A program made the position numbers and the translations under genes. Below, one piece after another: positions 8,616 to 18,205 of a stretch of DNA of 64,000 nt (the first letter of the stretch is position 1; every line of letters starts with the position of its first letter). The notes beneath the pieces are model-generated. The model was given only the letters and a program-made list of their open reading frames with translations, was not told where the DNA came from and did no database searches. Source of the stretch: Flavobacteriales bacterium (GTDB lineage Bacteria; Bacteroidota; Bacteroidia; Flavobacteriales_F; PHOS-HE28); contig JADJLR010000005.1 of the NCBI GenBank assembly GCA_016710015.1, positions 62,001 through 126,000 of the forward strand, read 5' to 3'.

Positions 8616-9137
8616 ATGAAGACAAGCCCACCCCTCCACATCCCAGCCCACTCTAGTCTTCATTTCGCATTCCGGATCGCTCGAAATACCGTGCTCGTGG
8701 CCTTTGTCCTTTTAGCTTGGCAACCCACTTCCACCGCGCAAGATCAGGACCGTTGGCATTGTCGTGCGCAACAGCTGCTGAACGATGGCTCGCCCTCGAT
8801 CAAACCGCTTTTCGCAGCTGTGACCGATCGGTTCAATGCCACCGACCTCGGATACGATGGAGACATCGGCCTAACGACCTTTTCACTGACCGGTTCCATC
8901 GAGCGGTCGGATCTCGAAGCACTCCTCGCGTTCAAGGCGATCGAGCTCGCCGGGTTGCAGTGCACATCGAACTCTGGAGGTACGATCACCGTAGGAACCG
9001 AACCCTACCCTTTCCATTACGACACGGGAGACGCGGTAGTGGATGATGCGCAGTACCAAACCGCGAAGTCCACTTGGATCGAACGCAACCCTGCTCGTTA
9101 CGCCCAAATGAACGCCAAGGACGATGCTGCCAAATAG
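8616..9137 (+). CDS. Small exported protein with C-terminal TGD-DDAxY motif (cassette A, first gene)
   Basis: 173 residues from the ATG at 8616. This start is preferred over more distant in-frame codons because a GAAAGG stretch precedes it and a signal-anchor-like segment (residues 25-42, ending STAQ) follows soon after. The mature part, about 95 residues, has alternating predicted strands and helices. The C-terminal segment YDTGDAVVDDAQY followed by AKSTWIERNP matches the ends of the small proteins at 11228, 13996 and 33625. The stop codon lies inside the start of the next gene (14-bp overlap), which suggests translational coupling. No named family was recognised. A ferredoxin-like fold is possible from the other members, but this copy is the most divergent. 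Confidence 0.8.
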   Translation: MKTSPPLHIPAHSSLHFAFRIARNTVLVAFVLLAWQPTSTAQDQDRWHCRAQQLLNDGSPSIKPLFAAVTDRFNATDLGYDGDIGLTTFSLTGSIERSDLEALLAFKAIELAGLQCTSNSGGTITVGTEPYPFHYDTGDAVVDDAQYQTAKSTWIERNPARYAQMNAKDDAAK

Positions 9138-11070
9138 TGTTCCACTCGCCAAGGTGATCCGCCTGATCCTGCTGTGCGCCATTCCGATCGGTACGGTCTC
9201 GGGCCAATGCACGAACAACAACACCGCAATTGCCGGCGGGGCCATCACACCCCCATGTCCGGGAACCATGACCGTTGCGTGCGTGAACTCAGGCGAGTAT
9301 GCGCTCGTGAACGTGGCCGCTGGGCGGATCTACGAATTCAGCACCTGTGGGGCCACATACAATACGGAGATCACCTTGTTCAACAACGCCGGTGGTGGAT
9401 CCATCGGTTACAACAACGATGCATGCGGTGAACAATCGCTGATCACTTGGACGGCTACATTCAACGGACAAGTGCGCGTTCTCGTGGACCGGTATGTCGC
9501 GTTCTGGTGGCATTGTAACCACAACGGCGGATGCGTTGCACTGAGCATCACCTGTCTGAATTTCCCACCACCGGTCACGAATAACGAATGCGCCAATGCG
9601 ATCGATCTGTTCGCATTCCCCGGTTGTTTCATGCAAGCGTACTCCAATGTCGGAGCCACCAATTCCTCCACCACACCGAATCCGACCTGTGGATACAACG
9701 GTTCTGCGCGGGACGTATGGTTCCGGTTCACCGTACCCCCTAGTGGCGTGGTCACGATCCGCTCCAAAGGCTTCTCCTTGACCGATGGTGCCATGCAGAT
9801 CTACTCGGGTACCTGCGGTGCATTGAGTCTTGTGGAATGCGATGATGACGACGGTCCAGGTTTGATGCCCATGATCGACCGGCGCTGCGTGCATTTGACC
9901 CCGAACCAGACCTATTACCTACGCTTCTGGGGCTATAACGGATCTTCCGGCACCTTTGGCATCTGCGTGGACGGCCCCGATTTCTTCTTGACCCCCCAGC
10001 AGGACTGTGCCGGTGGATTCACGGTCTGCAACAGTGGCGGCGTGAACAATTCATCGGACTATACCGGTTGCACGCAGGATCTCAGTTCCGGCAACCATGG
10101 CTGTTTGCTGAACAACGAACGCCAAGGAACGTGGTACTACTTCTCACCACAAACCACCGGCACCATAGCCTTCGACCTAACACCGATCAACTCCTTGGGG
10201 AACCCCTCATCGGTGGATTACGATTTCGCCATTTGGGGTCCGTTCCCGACCGTTTCCTGCCCTCCCGCTGGGAATCCCTTGCGCTGTTCGTATGCGTTGC
10301 CTTCCACCAGCGGCCCTTGGAATACCGGAATGGCGGCTGGCAATGTCGACCTGAGTGAGCCTGCTTCGGGCAACGGTTTTGTCGCACCGATCACGATCGC
10401 TCCTGCGGCCGTGGATCAGGTATTCGTGATGTACTTGGACAACTGGGACCTCGATGGCCAGGCCTTCAACCTGACGTGGAACCTGAGCAACCCCGCATTG
10501 CTGGATTGCACCGTGTTACCCGTGCGCCTCCTCTCATTCGATGGCGTACCCGAAGGATCCGCCGTGCGCTTGAACTGGGTGACCCAAGCCCTCGGTGAGA
10601 CCGAACGGTTCTTCGTTCAACACTCCTCCAATGGGGCCGACTTCGTCACCATCGGAACCATGGACGCAGTGAACTCCGGAAACGCCACCACGGACTACGT
10701 CTTCTTCCACAAGGACCCGTTGAACGGATCGAATTTCTACCGCTTGGAGCAGGTGGATCGAGATGGATCGAACCATACCTCCAATGTGGTCCATGTGGAG
10801 ATGCGCTCCGGCCACCACCTGCTTGTTCCCAGGCCCAATCCAGCATCCAATGTGGTATACGTGGACCTGCCCTCCTCGATCTCGGACCTTTACCGGATCA
10901 CGCTCATGGATGCCAGTGGAAGAATGGTCAGCTCACGGACGGGTCGAATAATTGAAGACCTCGGAAAAGCCGAGATCCCTCTGTTCGACCTTGACGCAGG
11001 CTGCTATGTCGTTCACGTGAACGATGAAAAGGGCAATTCCGTTGCGACCGGTCGATTCATCAAGGAATAG
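9124..11070 (+). CDS. Large secreted protein with PPC-like domains and T9SS sorting domain (cassette A, second gene)
   Basis: A 648-residue protein. Signal peptide residues 1-27 (ending VSGQ). The first beta-sandwich domain (about 28-145) starts CTNNNTA and is shared with the protein at 34116. A PPC-like domain follows (about 150-285; ARDVWFRFTVPPSG, TDGAMQIYSG, DDDDGPGLMP). Residues 292-391 form a domain shared by five proteins here, with QDCAGGFTVCN, ERQGTWYYFSP, DYDFAIWGP and RCSY. Then come an Fn3-like segment and a T9SS type A domain (PNPASNVVYV, ending RFIKE). The protein is expected to be surface-bound or released. Its ATG lies 14 bp inside the preceding small gene. Domain composition suggests binding or adhesion; no enzyme motif is visible. 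Confidence 0.85.
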   Translation: MLPNSVPLAKVIRLILLCAIPIGTVSGQCTNNNTAIAGGAITPPCPGTMTVACVNSGEYALVNVAAGRIYEFSTCGATYNTEITLFNNAGGGSIGYNNDACGEQSLITWTATFNGQVRVLVDRYVAFWWHCNHNGGCVALSITCLNFPPPVTNNECANAIDLFAFPGCFMQAYSNVGATNSSTTPNPTCGYNGSARDVWFRFTVPPSGVVTIRSKGFSLTDGAMQIYSGTCGALSLVECDDDDGPGLMPMIDRRCVHLTPNQTYYLRFWGYNGSSGTFGICVDGPDFFLTPQQDCAGGFTVCNSGGVNNSSDYTGCTQDLSSGNHGCLLNNERQGTWYYFSPQTTGTIAFDLTPINSLGNPSSVDYDFAIWGPFPTVSCPPAGNPLRCSYALPSTSGPWNTGMAAGNVDLSEPASGNGFVAPITIAPAAVDQVFVMYLDNWDLDGQAFNLTWNLSNPALLDCTVLPVRLLSFDGVPEGSAVRLNWVTQALGETERFFVQHSSNGADFVTIGTMDAVNSGNATTDYVFFHKDPLNGSNFYRLEQVDRDGSNHTSNVVHVEMRSGHHLLVPRPNPASNVVYVDLPSSISDLYRITLMDASGRMVSSRTGRIIEDLGKAEIPLFDLDAGCYVVHVNDEKGNSVATGRFIKE

Positions 11071-11227
11071 GACGCCTTGCGTATTTCCTGATCGGAAGCG
11101 GCAACCTTGGTCCCATTGGGTTCGTCTTACCCACAGGATCTGGAACAACGGGTGGTTGAATGTTCATCGCTCAACTGCTCCCTTATCTCGTTCAAGTCCT
11201 GTATCTTGTGCATTATTGACATTCAAA

Positions 11228-11695
11228 ATGCCTAACATGAAAGCATACACTACGCTCTTCTCGTTCTTCTTCCTCTTCACTGGAGCGTTTGCACAGAATG
11301 GCATGGCGATACACCACTTCACGTGCCAAATGGAACTCGGAGGTGGTGCAGAGAAGTTCATGTTGGAGGAACTCCTCGCTATCGATCCGAATGCCCATGT
11401 GAGCATCGATCAGGATCGGATCAAGGTCGCGACCAGCGCCCAAGTGGGTGAATACCGGGTTTTACACGCCCTACAGCGCTCCGGTGTATGCGACCCGACC
11501 ATGGACCACCTCCCCGCACGACCCAAATGGACCGGTGAACAGCGTGACCTCCCCGTGCTGTTGAATACTGGGTTTTCGGAAGTGGATGAGGAGAACTTGA
11601 AACAAGCGAAACAAGCTTGGCGGATCGATGCACCCGATGCGTTCTTGGAATATGTGCGTGTACTGCGCCAAAACCCTCCCGTGCCTTATGAGTAG
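11228..11695 (+). CDS. Small exported protein, possible HMA-like fold (cassette B, first gene)
   Basis: 155 residues from the ATG at 11228; ATG 11237 (MKAYTT) is a close alternative. A strong signal peptide ends near GAFAQ. The mature protein reads as strand-helix-strand-strand-helix (IHHFTCQMEL, AEKFMLEELLAI, AHVSIDQDRIKVAT, VLHALQRSGV), a pattern like ferredoxin-like or heavy-metal-associated domains, but without the CxxC metal site. The C-terminal part (VDEENLKQAKQAWRIDAPD) is a divergent version of the motif seen in the partner copies. The stop overlaps the next start by 8 bp. The gene starts a two-gene unit. The fold assignment is inferred from the pattern only. Confidence 0.78.
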   Translation: MPNMKAYTTLFSFFFLFTGAFAQNGMAIHHFTCQMELGGGAEKFMLEELLAIDPNAHVSIDQDRIKVATSAQVGEYRVLHALQRSGVCDPTMDHLPARPKWTGEQRDLPVLLNTGFSEVDEENLKQAKQAWRIDAPDAFLEYVRVLRQNPPVPYE

Positions 11696-13784
11696 GATCC
11701 ACCTCCATCGCGCACTGTTCGCTGGGGCGACCACCTTCCTCAGCCTAGGTCTTTTCGCCCAATGTGGCACGCAAGTCTACGATTCAGGGGGCATCGGTTC
11801 GCCGTACGCCAACAACGAGAATTTCACATGGACGTATTGCGCTCCAGCTGGCCAAGTGATCACCTTGAATTTTGCGGCTTTCAGCTTGGAGGCCGGGTAC
11901 GATCTATTGTCCATCCATGATGGCCCCACGAATGCCTCCCCTACATTGGGCACCTTCAGTGGCACCGCAACCCCTTCGCCCATTTCGGGCACGGTTCCGG
12001 GCGGTTGCGTAACACTTTGGTTCACCTCGGATGGATCCGTCGCGTATCAGGGCTGGGCCATCAACATCAGCTGTGCACCACCCGTGCCGCCACCTCCGGT
12101 TTGTGGCACCACCGTATACGACCCAGGTGGACCCAGCTCGAATTACGCCAATAACACCAACCTCGTTACCACCTATTGCCCCAGTACACCAGGGGATGTA
12201 GTGACCCTCACCTTTTCCCAATTCAGTACCGAGGCCAACTACGATGTCTTCACGGTCTATAACGGCCCGAATGCAGGATCACCTTCATTGGGCTCGTTCA
12301 GTGGAACGGGCATTCCCGGCCCATTCACATCCACAGCTCCGAGTGGCTGCCTGACCATCGGGTTCATCTCGGACGGATCCATCCCGTATCCGGGTTGGAC
12401 GGCCGTTGTTTCCTGCGCTACTCCGCCACCACCACCATCCGGAGATTGCATCTATTCCCTGAATCTGCAGGACAGTTGGGGTGACGGCTGGGGCTCTTCC
12501 CGTGTTGGCGTTCGGATCAATGGCGGCGCATGGACCTATTACACCGTGACCGGCTCGATGAACAATGTCTTGTTCGGCATGAATATCGGCGACTTCATCG
12601 AACTGACCTACGACGCGTCCGGCCCTTATCAGTATGAGAATAGCTATACCCTCGGCCTTTCCGGTGGTGGATCCTACTTCAACTCCGGTTCTCCGCCCAC
12701 AGCAGGACCGGTGTTCGGCCAACTCGTGGATTGCTCCACACCACCAACGGTACCGCAAGATTGCAATGGGGGGTTCACCATTTGCAACGGGCAGACCTTC
12801 AACAACAACAGCCAGAATACAGGCAATGTGGTGGACCTGAATGGTACCAACCAGGGATGCCTGAGTTCCGGGGAACGACAAGGAACGTGGTACTATTTCT
12901 CACCTAGTTCCAGCGGCACCATTGGATTCACGATCAGCCCCACGGTGGTCACGGATTACGATTTCGCCGTATGGGGACCGATGAGTTCGGTGAGTTGCCC
13001 ACCTGCCACCACTCCGTATCGTTGCTCCTATGCCGCTCCGACCGGCGATACGGGCGCGGGCAATGGAGCCTCGGATCTTACTGAAACGGCTAGCGGTGAT
13101 CGGTGGGTGGCACCCATGAACGTCATCGCTGGGCAGGTCTACATCATGTACGTCGATAACTTCAGTAGTAACGGCCAATCCTTCAACCTAAGCTGGCAAT
13201 TGAGCAATGGTGCTTCCTTGGATTGCACGTTGCTTCCTGTAGAATTGGTGAATTTGAAAGCCACGCCCGAAGTGGATCGGATCGGTCTGGACTGGACCAC
13301 ATTGAGTGAATCCAATTCCGCCCACTTCATTGTCGAGCGGTCTTCGGATGGACAGCACTTCAGCCGCATTGGTTCCCTCTTCGCTGCTGGGAACAGCCAA
13401 ATTGCACTGGACTATCAATTCATCGATCAAGCACCCAATTCCGGTTTGAATTATTACCGGGTCACCTTGGTGGATCAGGACGGCTCGGAACTGCACTCGC
13501 CCGTTGTTTCAGCCTCCATTGGGCACCGTCCCGGACAACCGCTCCTGGCACCGAATCCGGTTTCCGAACGCCTCCAGATCACGCTTGCACCGGGAACCGC
13601 CGATGTCACGAGCATCGATCTGATCGACGCAGCGGGCCGCGTGGTGAAGACCTTCACGCTCCCACAGGAGTCCGGTCGTACAAGCATCACGCTTCCCATG
13701 TCGGGATTGGAACAGGGTTCCTACATCCTACGGACCCATACCGTGACAGGCCCGTTGACCCCGGTTCCTTTCATCAAGGAATAA
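11688..13784 (+). CDS. Large secreted protein, two CUB-like domains and T9SS sorting domain (cassette B, second gene)
   Basis: 698 residues from the ATG at 11688, chosen because the signal peptide (MSRIHLHRALF to FAQ) follows directly and because it overlaps the stop of the small gene. Two CUB-like domains follow (about 26-130 and 138-245), each starting CGT-x-VYD-x-GG and containing a FTSDGS or FISDGS strand. A GDC-x-Y-x-LNLQDSWGDGW domain lies at about 251-350 and the shared QDC...RCSY domain starts at residue 357. An Fn3-like region with HFIVERSSDG precedes the T9SS domain (APNPVSERLQ, ending PFIKE). CUB domains usually bind proteins or sugars. The last 190 residues are nearly identical to those of the next cassette. 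Confidence 0.86.
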   Translation: MSRIHLHRALFAGATTFLSLGLFAQCGTQVYDSGGIGSPYANNENFTWTYCAPAGQVITLNFAAFSLEAGYDLLSIHDGPTNASPTLGTFSGTATPSPISGTVPGGCVTLWFTSDGSVAYQGWAINISCAPPVPPPPVCGTTVYDPGGPSSNYANNTNLVTTYCPSTPGDVVTLTFSQFSTEANYDVFTVYNGPNAGSPSLGSFSGTGIPGPFTSTAPSGCLTIGFISDGSIPYPGWTAVVSCATPPPPPSGDCIYSLNLQDSWGDGWGSSRVGVRINGGAWTYYTVTGSMNNVLFGMNIGDFIELTYDASGPYQYENSYTLGLSGGGSYFNSGSPPTAGPVFGQLVDCSTPPTVPQDCNGGFTICNGQTFNNNSQNTGNVVDLNGTNQGCLSSGERQGTWYYFSPSSSGTIGFTISPTVVTDYDFAVWGPMSSVSCPPATTPYRCSYAAPTGDTGAGNGASDLTETASGDRWVAPMNVIAGQVYIMYVDNFSSNGQSFNLSWQLSNGASLDCTLLPVELVNLKATPEVDRIGLDWTTLSESNSAHFIVERSSDGQHFSRIGSLFAAGNSQIALDYQFIDQAPNSGLNYYRVTLVDQDGSELHSPVVSASIGHRPGQPLLAPNPVSERLQITLAPGTADVTSIDLIDAAGRVVKTFTLPQESGRTSITLPMSGLEQGSYILRTHTVTGPLTPVPFIKE

Positions 13785-13995
13785 CGACTCAGGGCCACCC
13801 GGCAACCTTGCGACCCGGAACTCTTGGTCCAAGCTTTCGCAGCAACCTTGGGCTGATCACAACGTCCTCCTTACGGTCCTGGTCTTTCCCACAGCAGAAG
13901 GTTGGAAGTCCGGGATACGTGAATAGCTACGGTCCATAACGGATAGCCTATATTGTCCGTCGATTGGACAAGGTTTCACCTTGCACCCGATCCGA

Positions 13996-14445
13996 ATGAA
14001 AAGAAGCATTACACTAGGTGTCCTGATCGCGCTCGTATTTCCTGTTCTGGGACAGGACCAAATGACGGTGCATCGTTTCAGTTGTCCGCTGGAGCTTGTC
14101 GGTAGTGCGGAAAAGCTGATCATCACCGAAGTGAAGGCACTGGACCCGAACGGACGGATCAGCATTGATGGTCGCGCCCTGAAGGTCGCCGTTCGCAATG
14201 CCTTCGACCGAGCGCAAGTGTGGAGTGCCATACGACGCTCCGGCGTTTGTGATCCGGAGCCTTTGCCGATCAACGGACGATCGAATGACGGGCCGAATGG
14301 ATCTGGTCCAACACTCGTATTTCCGGAATACTACTCCACTGGTGACCCAGTTCAGGATGATGCGGCCTACGAAATGGCCAAGTGTGCTTGGATCACGGCA
14401 CACCCTGCGGAGTACGAACAAATGCAAACCAGTTCACCGGAATGA
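13996..14445 (+). CDS. Small exported protein, possible HMA-like fold (cassette C, first gene)
   Basis: 149 residues from the ATG at 13996 (MKRSIT); an upstream TTG would only lengthen the N-terminus ahead of the signal peptide (ending VLGQ). The mature domain pattern matches the cassette B protein: VHRFSCPLEL, then helix AEKLIITEVKAL, DPNGRISIDGRALKVAV and helix VWSAIRRSGV, with conserved SGVCDP. The C-terminal TGDPVQDDAAYEMAKCAWI stretch is the clearest example of the shared motif. The stop overlaps the next gene's ATG as ATGA. No known family was recognised; the pair organisation is the main clue to its role. Confidence 0.82.
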   Translation: MKRSITLGVLIALVFPVLGQDQMTVHRFSCPLELVGSAEKLIITEVKALDPNGRISIDGRALKVAVRNAFDRAQVWSAIRRSGVCDPEPLPINGRSNDGPNGSGPTLVFPEYYSTGDPVQDDAAYEMAKCAWITAHPAEYEQMQTSSPE

Positions 14446-17400
14446 GGATCGCGGCGATGCCTCGCATCTTCTGCAGCGGAATTGGCAAGTACTTGACTTT
14501 GGCAACACTGCTGCTACTCGGTGTGCCGTTGTTCGCACAACCGGCCAACGATGATCCGTGTGGTGCCATACCCCTCACGATAAATACCACATGTTCCTTC
14601 TCCGCTGGGACCTCCGTAGCTGCCACTGCCACAGCAGGAATTCCGGTTCCAGGTTGCGCGAATTATGCAGGGGCCGATGTATGGTTCTCCGCAGTCGTTC
14701 CAGCCAATGGGCAGCTCATCTTCGATAGCAATGTTGGAGGTCTTACGGATGGCGGAATGGCCTTGTACTCCGCAACCGCATGCAATGGCACGTTCACGCT
14801 CATTGAATGCGACGATGACGATAGTGCCAATGGACTAATGCCCTATCTCATTCGTACAGGACTGGTTCCCGGCTCTACGGTCTTTGTTCGTTTCTGGGAG
14901 TATGGCGGAGACAACAACAGCACCTTTAGCATCTGCGCCTATTCGCCGCCTCCGCCACCTCCTGCCTGCGGAACTACGGTCTATGATCCGGGAGGAGCAG
15001 CGGGGAACTACGCGAACAACGCCAATTTCTTCGCTACCTATTGCCCAACTGTGCCCGGCGAAGTGGTGACCATGACATTCACTGCGTTCAATATAGAGGC
15101 AGGTTGGGACTACGTGTACATCCACAACGGACCTTCAGTTGCCTCATCGATCATTGGCACATACACAGGCACAGCCTTGCCTGGGGCAATTACTTCTACG
15201 GATGCAAGCGGTTGTATCACCCTTCATTTCACATCGGACGGTTCAGGTATCGGTGCTGGTTGGGCAGCCAACATCACTTGCGGCCCTCCTCCTCCTCCTC
15301 CCGCTAACGACAACCCGTGTGGTGCTACGCCACTCACGGTGAATGCCTCCTGCGTATTCTCCACGAACACCACTGCGGCATCTACCAATACGACCGCTAT
15401 CGCTGCCCCACCTTGTGCGAATTTCGCGGGGTACGATGTCTGGTTCTCGGTCGTGGTTCCGGCCAGTGGGAACCTGTTGCTTAACTCCAATACCGGTGCG
15501 ATGACCAATGGAGGGATGGCCTTGTATACTGCGACCGCGTGCAACGGCACCTTCACCTTGGTCGATTGCGACGATGATGACAGTCCGAATGGTCTGATGC
15601 CACAAATAACGGCCGGGGGACTTACCCCGGGAAGCACGGTGTACGTGCGTTTCTGGCCGTATGGCGGCATTGGCAGCGGCACCTTCAACATCTGCGCAAC
15701 CACGCCTCCTGCACCACCCGCGAACGACAACCCGTGCGGAGCGACGTTGCTCCCGGTGAACACCACGTGCGTGAACACGGGAAGCACCACGACCAATGCC
15801 TTAGCTACAAGTGGGCCACCTGCACCAACGTGTGCGAATTATACCGGTGGCGACGTTTGGTTCCGCGTCGTGGTGCCGGCCAGTGGAAGCATCATCATCG
15901 AAACGACCCCTGGAGTCGTTACGGATGGTGGCATGGCTTTGTACACCGCACCAAGTTGTGCTGGCCCATTCGTTCAAGAAGCATGTGATGATGACGGAGG
16001 AACGGGACTCATGCCCATGCTGACCTCGAACGGGTTGGCACCTGGAAGCACCGTCTACATCCGATTCTGGGAATACGGCAACGATAACAATGGCACTTTC
16101 TCCATTTGTGTGCGCACACCGCCGCCGCCGCCTTCCGGGGATTGTGTCTATGTCCTGAACCTCTTCGATAGTTGGGACGACGGCTGGGGTTCGTCCAATG
16201 TCGGCTATCGGATCAATTACGGCCCGTGGTCCTATTACACCGTAGGTGGAAGTACCAATCAGGTGCTGATCGGAGTCAATGTCAACGACTTCATCGAACT
16301 CACCTATGATGCATCCGGTCCATTCCAAACTGACAATAGCTACAGTCTTGGGTTGAACGGAGGTGGCGTTTATTTCAATTCGGGTTCTCCACCAACGGCC
16401 GGTGCTTCCTTCGGTCAGTTGGTGGATTGTGTGCCTCCGCCCGCTGCCCCTCAGGATTGCGTCGGAGGCTTTACCATCTGCAATGGCCAATCCTTCAACA
16501 ACAACTCCGGGAATTCCGGGAATATTGTCGACCTGAATACATCCAACCAAGGCTGTCTCTCATCGGGGGAACGACAAGGGACTTGGTATTACTTTTCTCC
16601 AAGTGCAGCCGGAACGATCGGCTTTTCCATCGCTCCAACGACCAATGTGGACTATGATTTTGCCCTTTGGGGTCCGATGACAGAGGTTTCGTGCCCTCCG
16701 TCCGGCTCGCCAGCGCGTTGTAGTTATTCGTCAGGCTATTCCACTTACGATGCCACAGGTTCGTATGATACTGGATTAGGAAATGGTGCAGGCGATACAT
16801 CCGAAACACCATCTGGGGACGGTTGGGTTTCGACCATTCCCGTGGCCATCGGAGAGGTGTATATCCTATATGTGGACAATTTCTCTTCGACGAACGAACC
16901 CTTCGACCTGAGCTGGCAGTTGAGCAATGGCGCCTCCTTGGACTGCACCGTACTCCCCGTGGAACTGGTGAATTTGAAGGCCACGCCCGAAGTGGATCGG
17001 ATCGATCTGGACTGGACCACACTGAGTGAATCCAGTTCCGCCCACTTCATTGTCGAGCGGTCCTCGGATGGACAACATTTCAGCCGTATCGGTTCCATCT
17101 TCGCGGCTGGGAACAGCCAAATTGCACTGGACTATCAGTTCATCGATCAAGCACCCAATTCCGGTTTGAATTACTACCGGGTCACCATGGTGGATCAGGA
17201 CGGCTCGGAACTGCACTCGCCCGTTGTCTCAGCCTCCATCGGGCACCGTCCCGGGCAACCACTCTTGGCACCGAATCCGGTTTCCGAACGCCTCCAGCTC
17301 ACGCTTGCGCCGGGAACCGCCGATGTCACGAGCATCGATCTGATCGACGCAGCTGGCCGCGTGGTGAAGACCTTCACGCTCCCACAGGAGTCCGGTCGTA

Positions 17401-17504
17401 CAAGCATCACGCTTCCCATGTCGGGATTGGAACAGGGTTCCTACATCCTACGGACCCATACCGTGACAGGCCCGTTGACCCCGGTTCCGTTCATCAAGGA
17501 ATGA
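14442..17504 (+). CDS. Large secreted protein with PPC-like and CUB-like domains and T9SS sorting domain (cassette C, second gene)
   Basis: 1020 residues from the ATG at 14442 (ATGA overlap). Signal peptide to about residue 33 (LFAQ). Domain order: PPC-like (34-170), CUB-like (172-285), PPC-like (287-425), PPC-like (427-565), a GDCVYVLNLFDSWDDGW domain (570-670), the shared QDC...RCSY domain from residue 671, an Fn3-like region, and the T9SS type A domain ending PFIKE. The PPC-like domains carry a repeated Asp cluster (DCDDDDS or CDDDGG) that could bind calcium; this is inference. Poly-Pro linkers (PPPPPP) separate domains. The C-terminal 190 residues almost duplicate those of the protein ending at 13784. 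Confidence 0.86.
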   Translation: MRIAAMPRIFCSGIGKYLTLATLLLLGVPLFAQPANDDPCGAIPLTINTTCSFSAGTSVAATATAGIPVPGCANYAGADVWFSAVVPANGQLIFDSNVGGLTDGGMALYSATACNGTFTLIECDDDDSANGLMPYLIRTGLVPGSTVFVRFWEYGGDNNSTFSICAYSPPPPPPACGTTVYDPGGAAGNYANNANFFATYCPTVPGEVVTMTFTAFNIEAGWDYVYIHNGPSVASSIIGTYTGTALPGAITSTDASGCITLHFTSDGSGIGAGWAANITCGPPPPPPANDNPCGATPLTVNASCVFSTNTTAASTNTTAIAAPPCANFAGYDVWFSVVVPASGNLLLNSNTGAMTNGGMALYTATACNGTFTLVDCDDDDSPNGLMPQITAGGLTPGSTVYVRFWPYGGIGSGTFNICATTPPAPPANDNPCGATLLPVNTTCVNTGSTTTNALATSGPPAPTCANYTGGDVWFRVVVPASGSIIIETTPGVVTDGGMALYTAPSCAGPFVQEACDDDGGTGLMPMLTSNGLAPGSTVYIRFWEYGNDNNGTFSICVRTPPPPPSGDCVYVLNLFDSWDDGWGSSNVGYRINYGPWSYYTVGGSTNQVLIGVNVNDFIELTYDASGPFQTDNSYSLGLNGGGVYFNSGSPPTAGASFGQLVDCVPPPAAPQDCVGGFTICNGQSFNNNSGNSGNIVDLNTSNQGCLSSGERQGTWYYFSPSAAGTIGFSIAPTTNVDYDFALWGPMTEVSCPPSGSPARCSYSSGYSTYDATGSYDTGLGNGAGDTSETPSGDGWVSTIPVAIGEVYILYVDNFSSTNEPFDLSWQLSNGASLDCTVLPVELVNLKATPEVDRIDLDWTTLSESSSAHFIVERSSDGQHFSRIGSIFAAGNSQIALDYQFIDQAPNSGLNYYRVTMVDQDGSELHSPVVSASIGHRPGQPLLAPNPVSERLQLTLAPGTADVTSIDLIDAAGRVVKTFTLPQESGRTSITLPMSGLEQGSYILRTHTVTGPLTPVPFIKE

Positions 17505-17890
17505 GGTCGTTTCGCCGTATTGCGTAACGCGACAAGTGCTTCAGTCCGGATCGACCTATGGCTCCTTCACGTCCAGTTGAACGCATAGGCTTCTCCGGTT
17601 CGAGGCCTACTTAGATCATACCACCGCGTTCGTCACACCGGAACCGACGGATGAGGATACCCGATCCTCGCCAAGACCATGCGGTCCTGAACGAGGCACC
17701 AGATGCACCGCAACAGATGCTCCAGCGTGACGATCGCGCAGTACGGGGACACGCTTACACGGATGCTCCGGGCGTAACGGGTCCCCCGGTGAGGATGCTC
17801 CTCCATCCTGCCGCCTGAACCGTGGAGAAGGCCCCGCCTCTGTGATCATCACACCGTCGCCGCATTTGTCACGCCAGAACCCGACGGAGC

Positions 17891-18049
17891 TAGGGCTATC
17901 ACCTCTTATTGCCCACCCTGCCATCGCAAGAGCCACGGAGACACGGAGGGGACAGAACGCACACATTCTCCGCGCCTCTGTGCCTCTGTGTGACCTCCTT
18001 GAGTTGCCAATTCGGTAAGTACTGCAAGACAAGTAAGAGAATAGCCCTG
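17891..18049. mobile_element. Second MITE-like element, 159 bp, with 10-bp flanking duplication
   Basis: The ends TAGGGCTAT (left) and ATAGCCCTG (right) match the termini of the element at 5580-5816. The flanks CCGACGGAGC (17881-17890) and CCAACGGAGC (18050-18059) match at 9 of 10 positions, as expected of an aged target duplication. The interior differs: it holds an imperfect hairpin of CACGGAGACACGGAGG facing CCTCTGTGCCTCTGTGTG. No transposase frame is present. Confidence 0.6.
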
Positions 18050-18205
18050 CCAACGGAGCGTAGCGTCCCGCCAAGGCATGCGAGCCTGCGCATTGGTGAG
18101 GGCCGGATACACGGCTTCTACCGTTCCGCAAAACGCAATGGTCCGATCTCCCTTTGGGCCCATCAGACCAAACCTAGTGTCTCACGCGCATCTACCACTT
18201 CTACG

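Noticed and set aside
17616..18131. 171-codon minus-strand open frame in the repeat-rich gap
   Set aside because: Crosses the second MITE-like element and repeats, Arg/Gly/Ser-rich, no family features.
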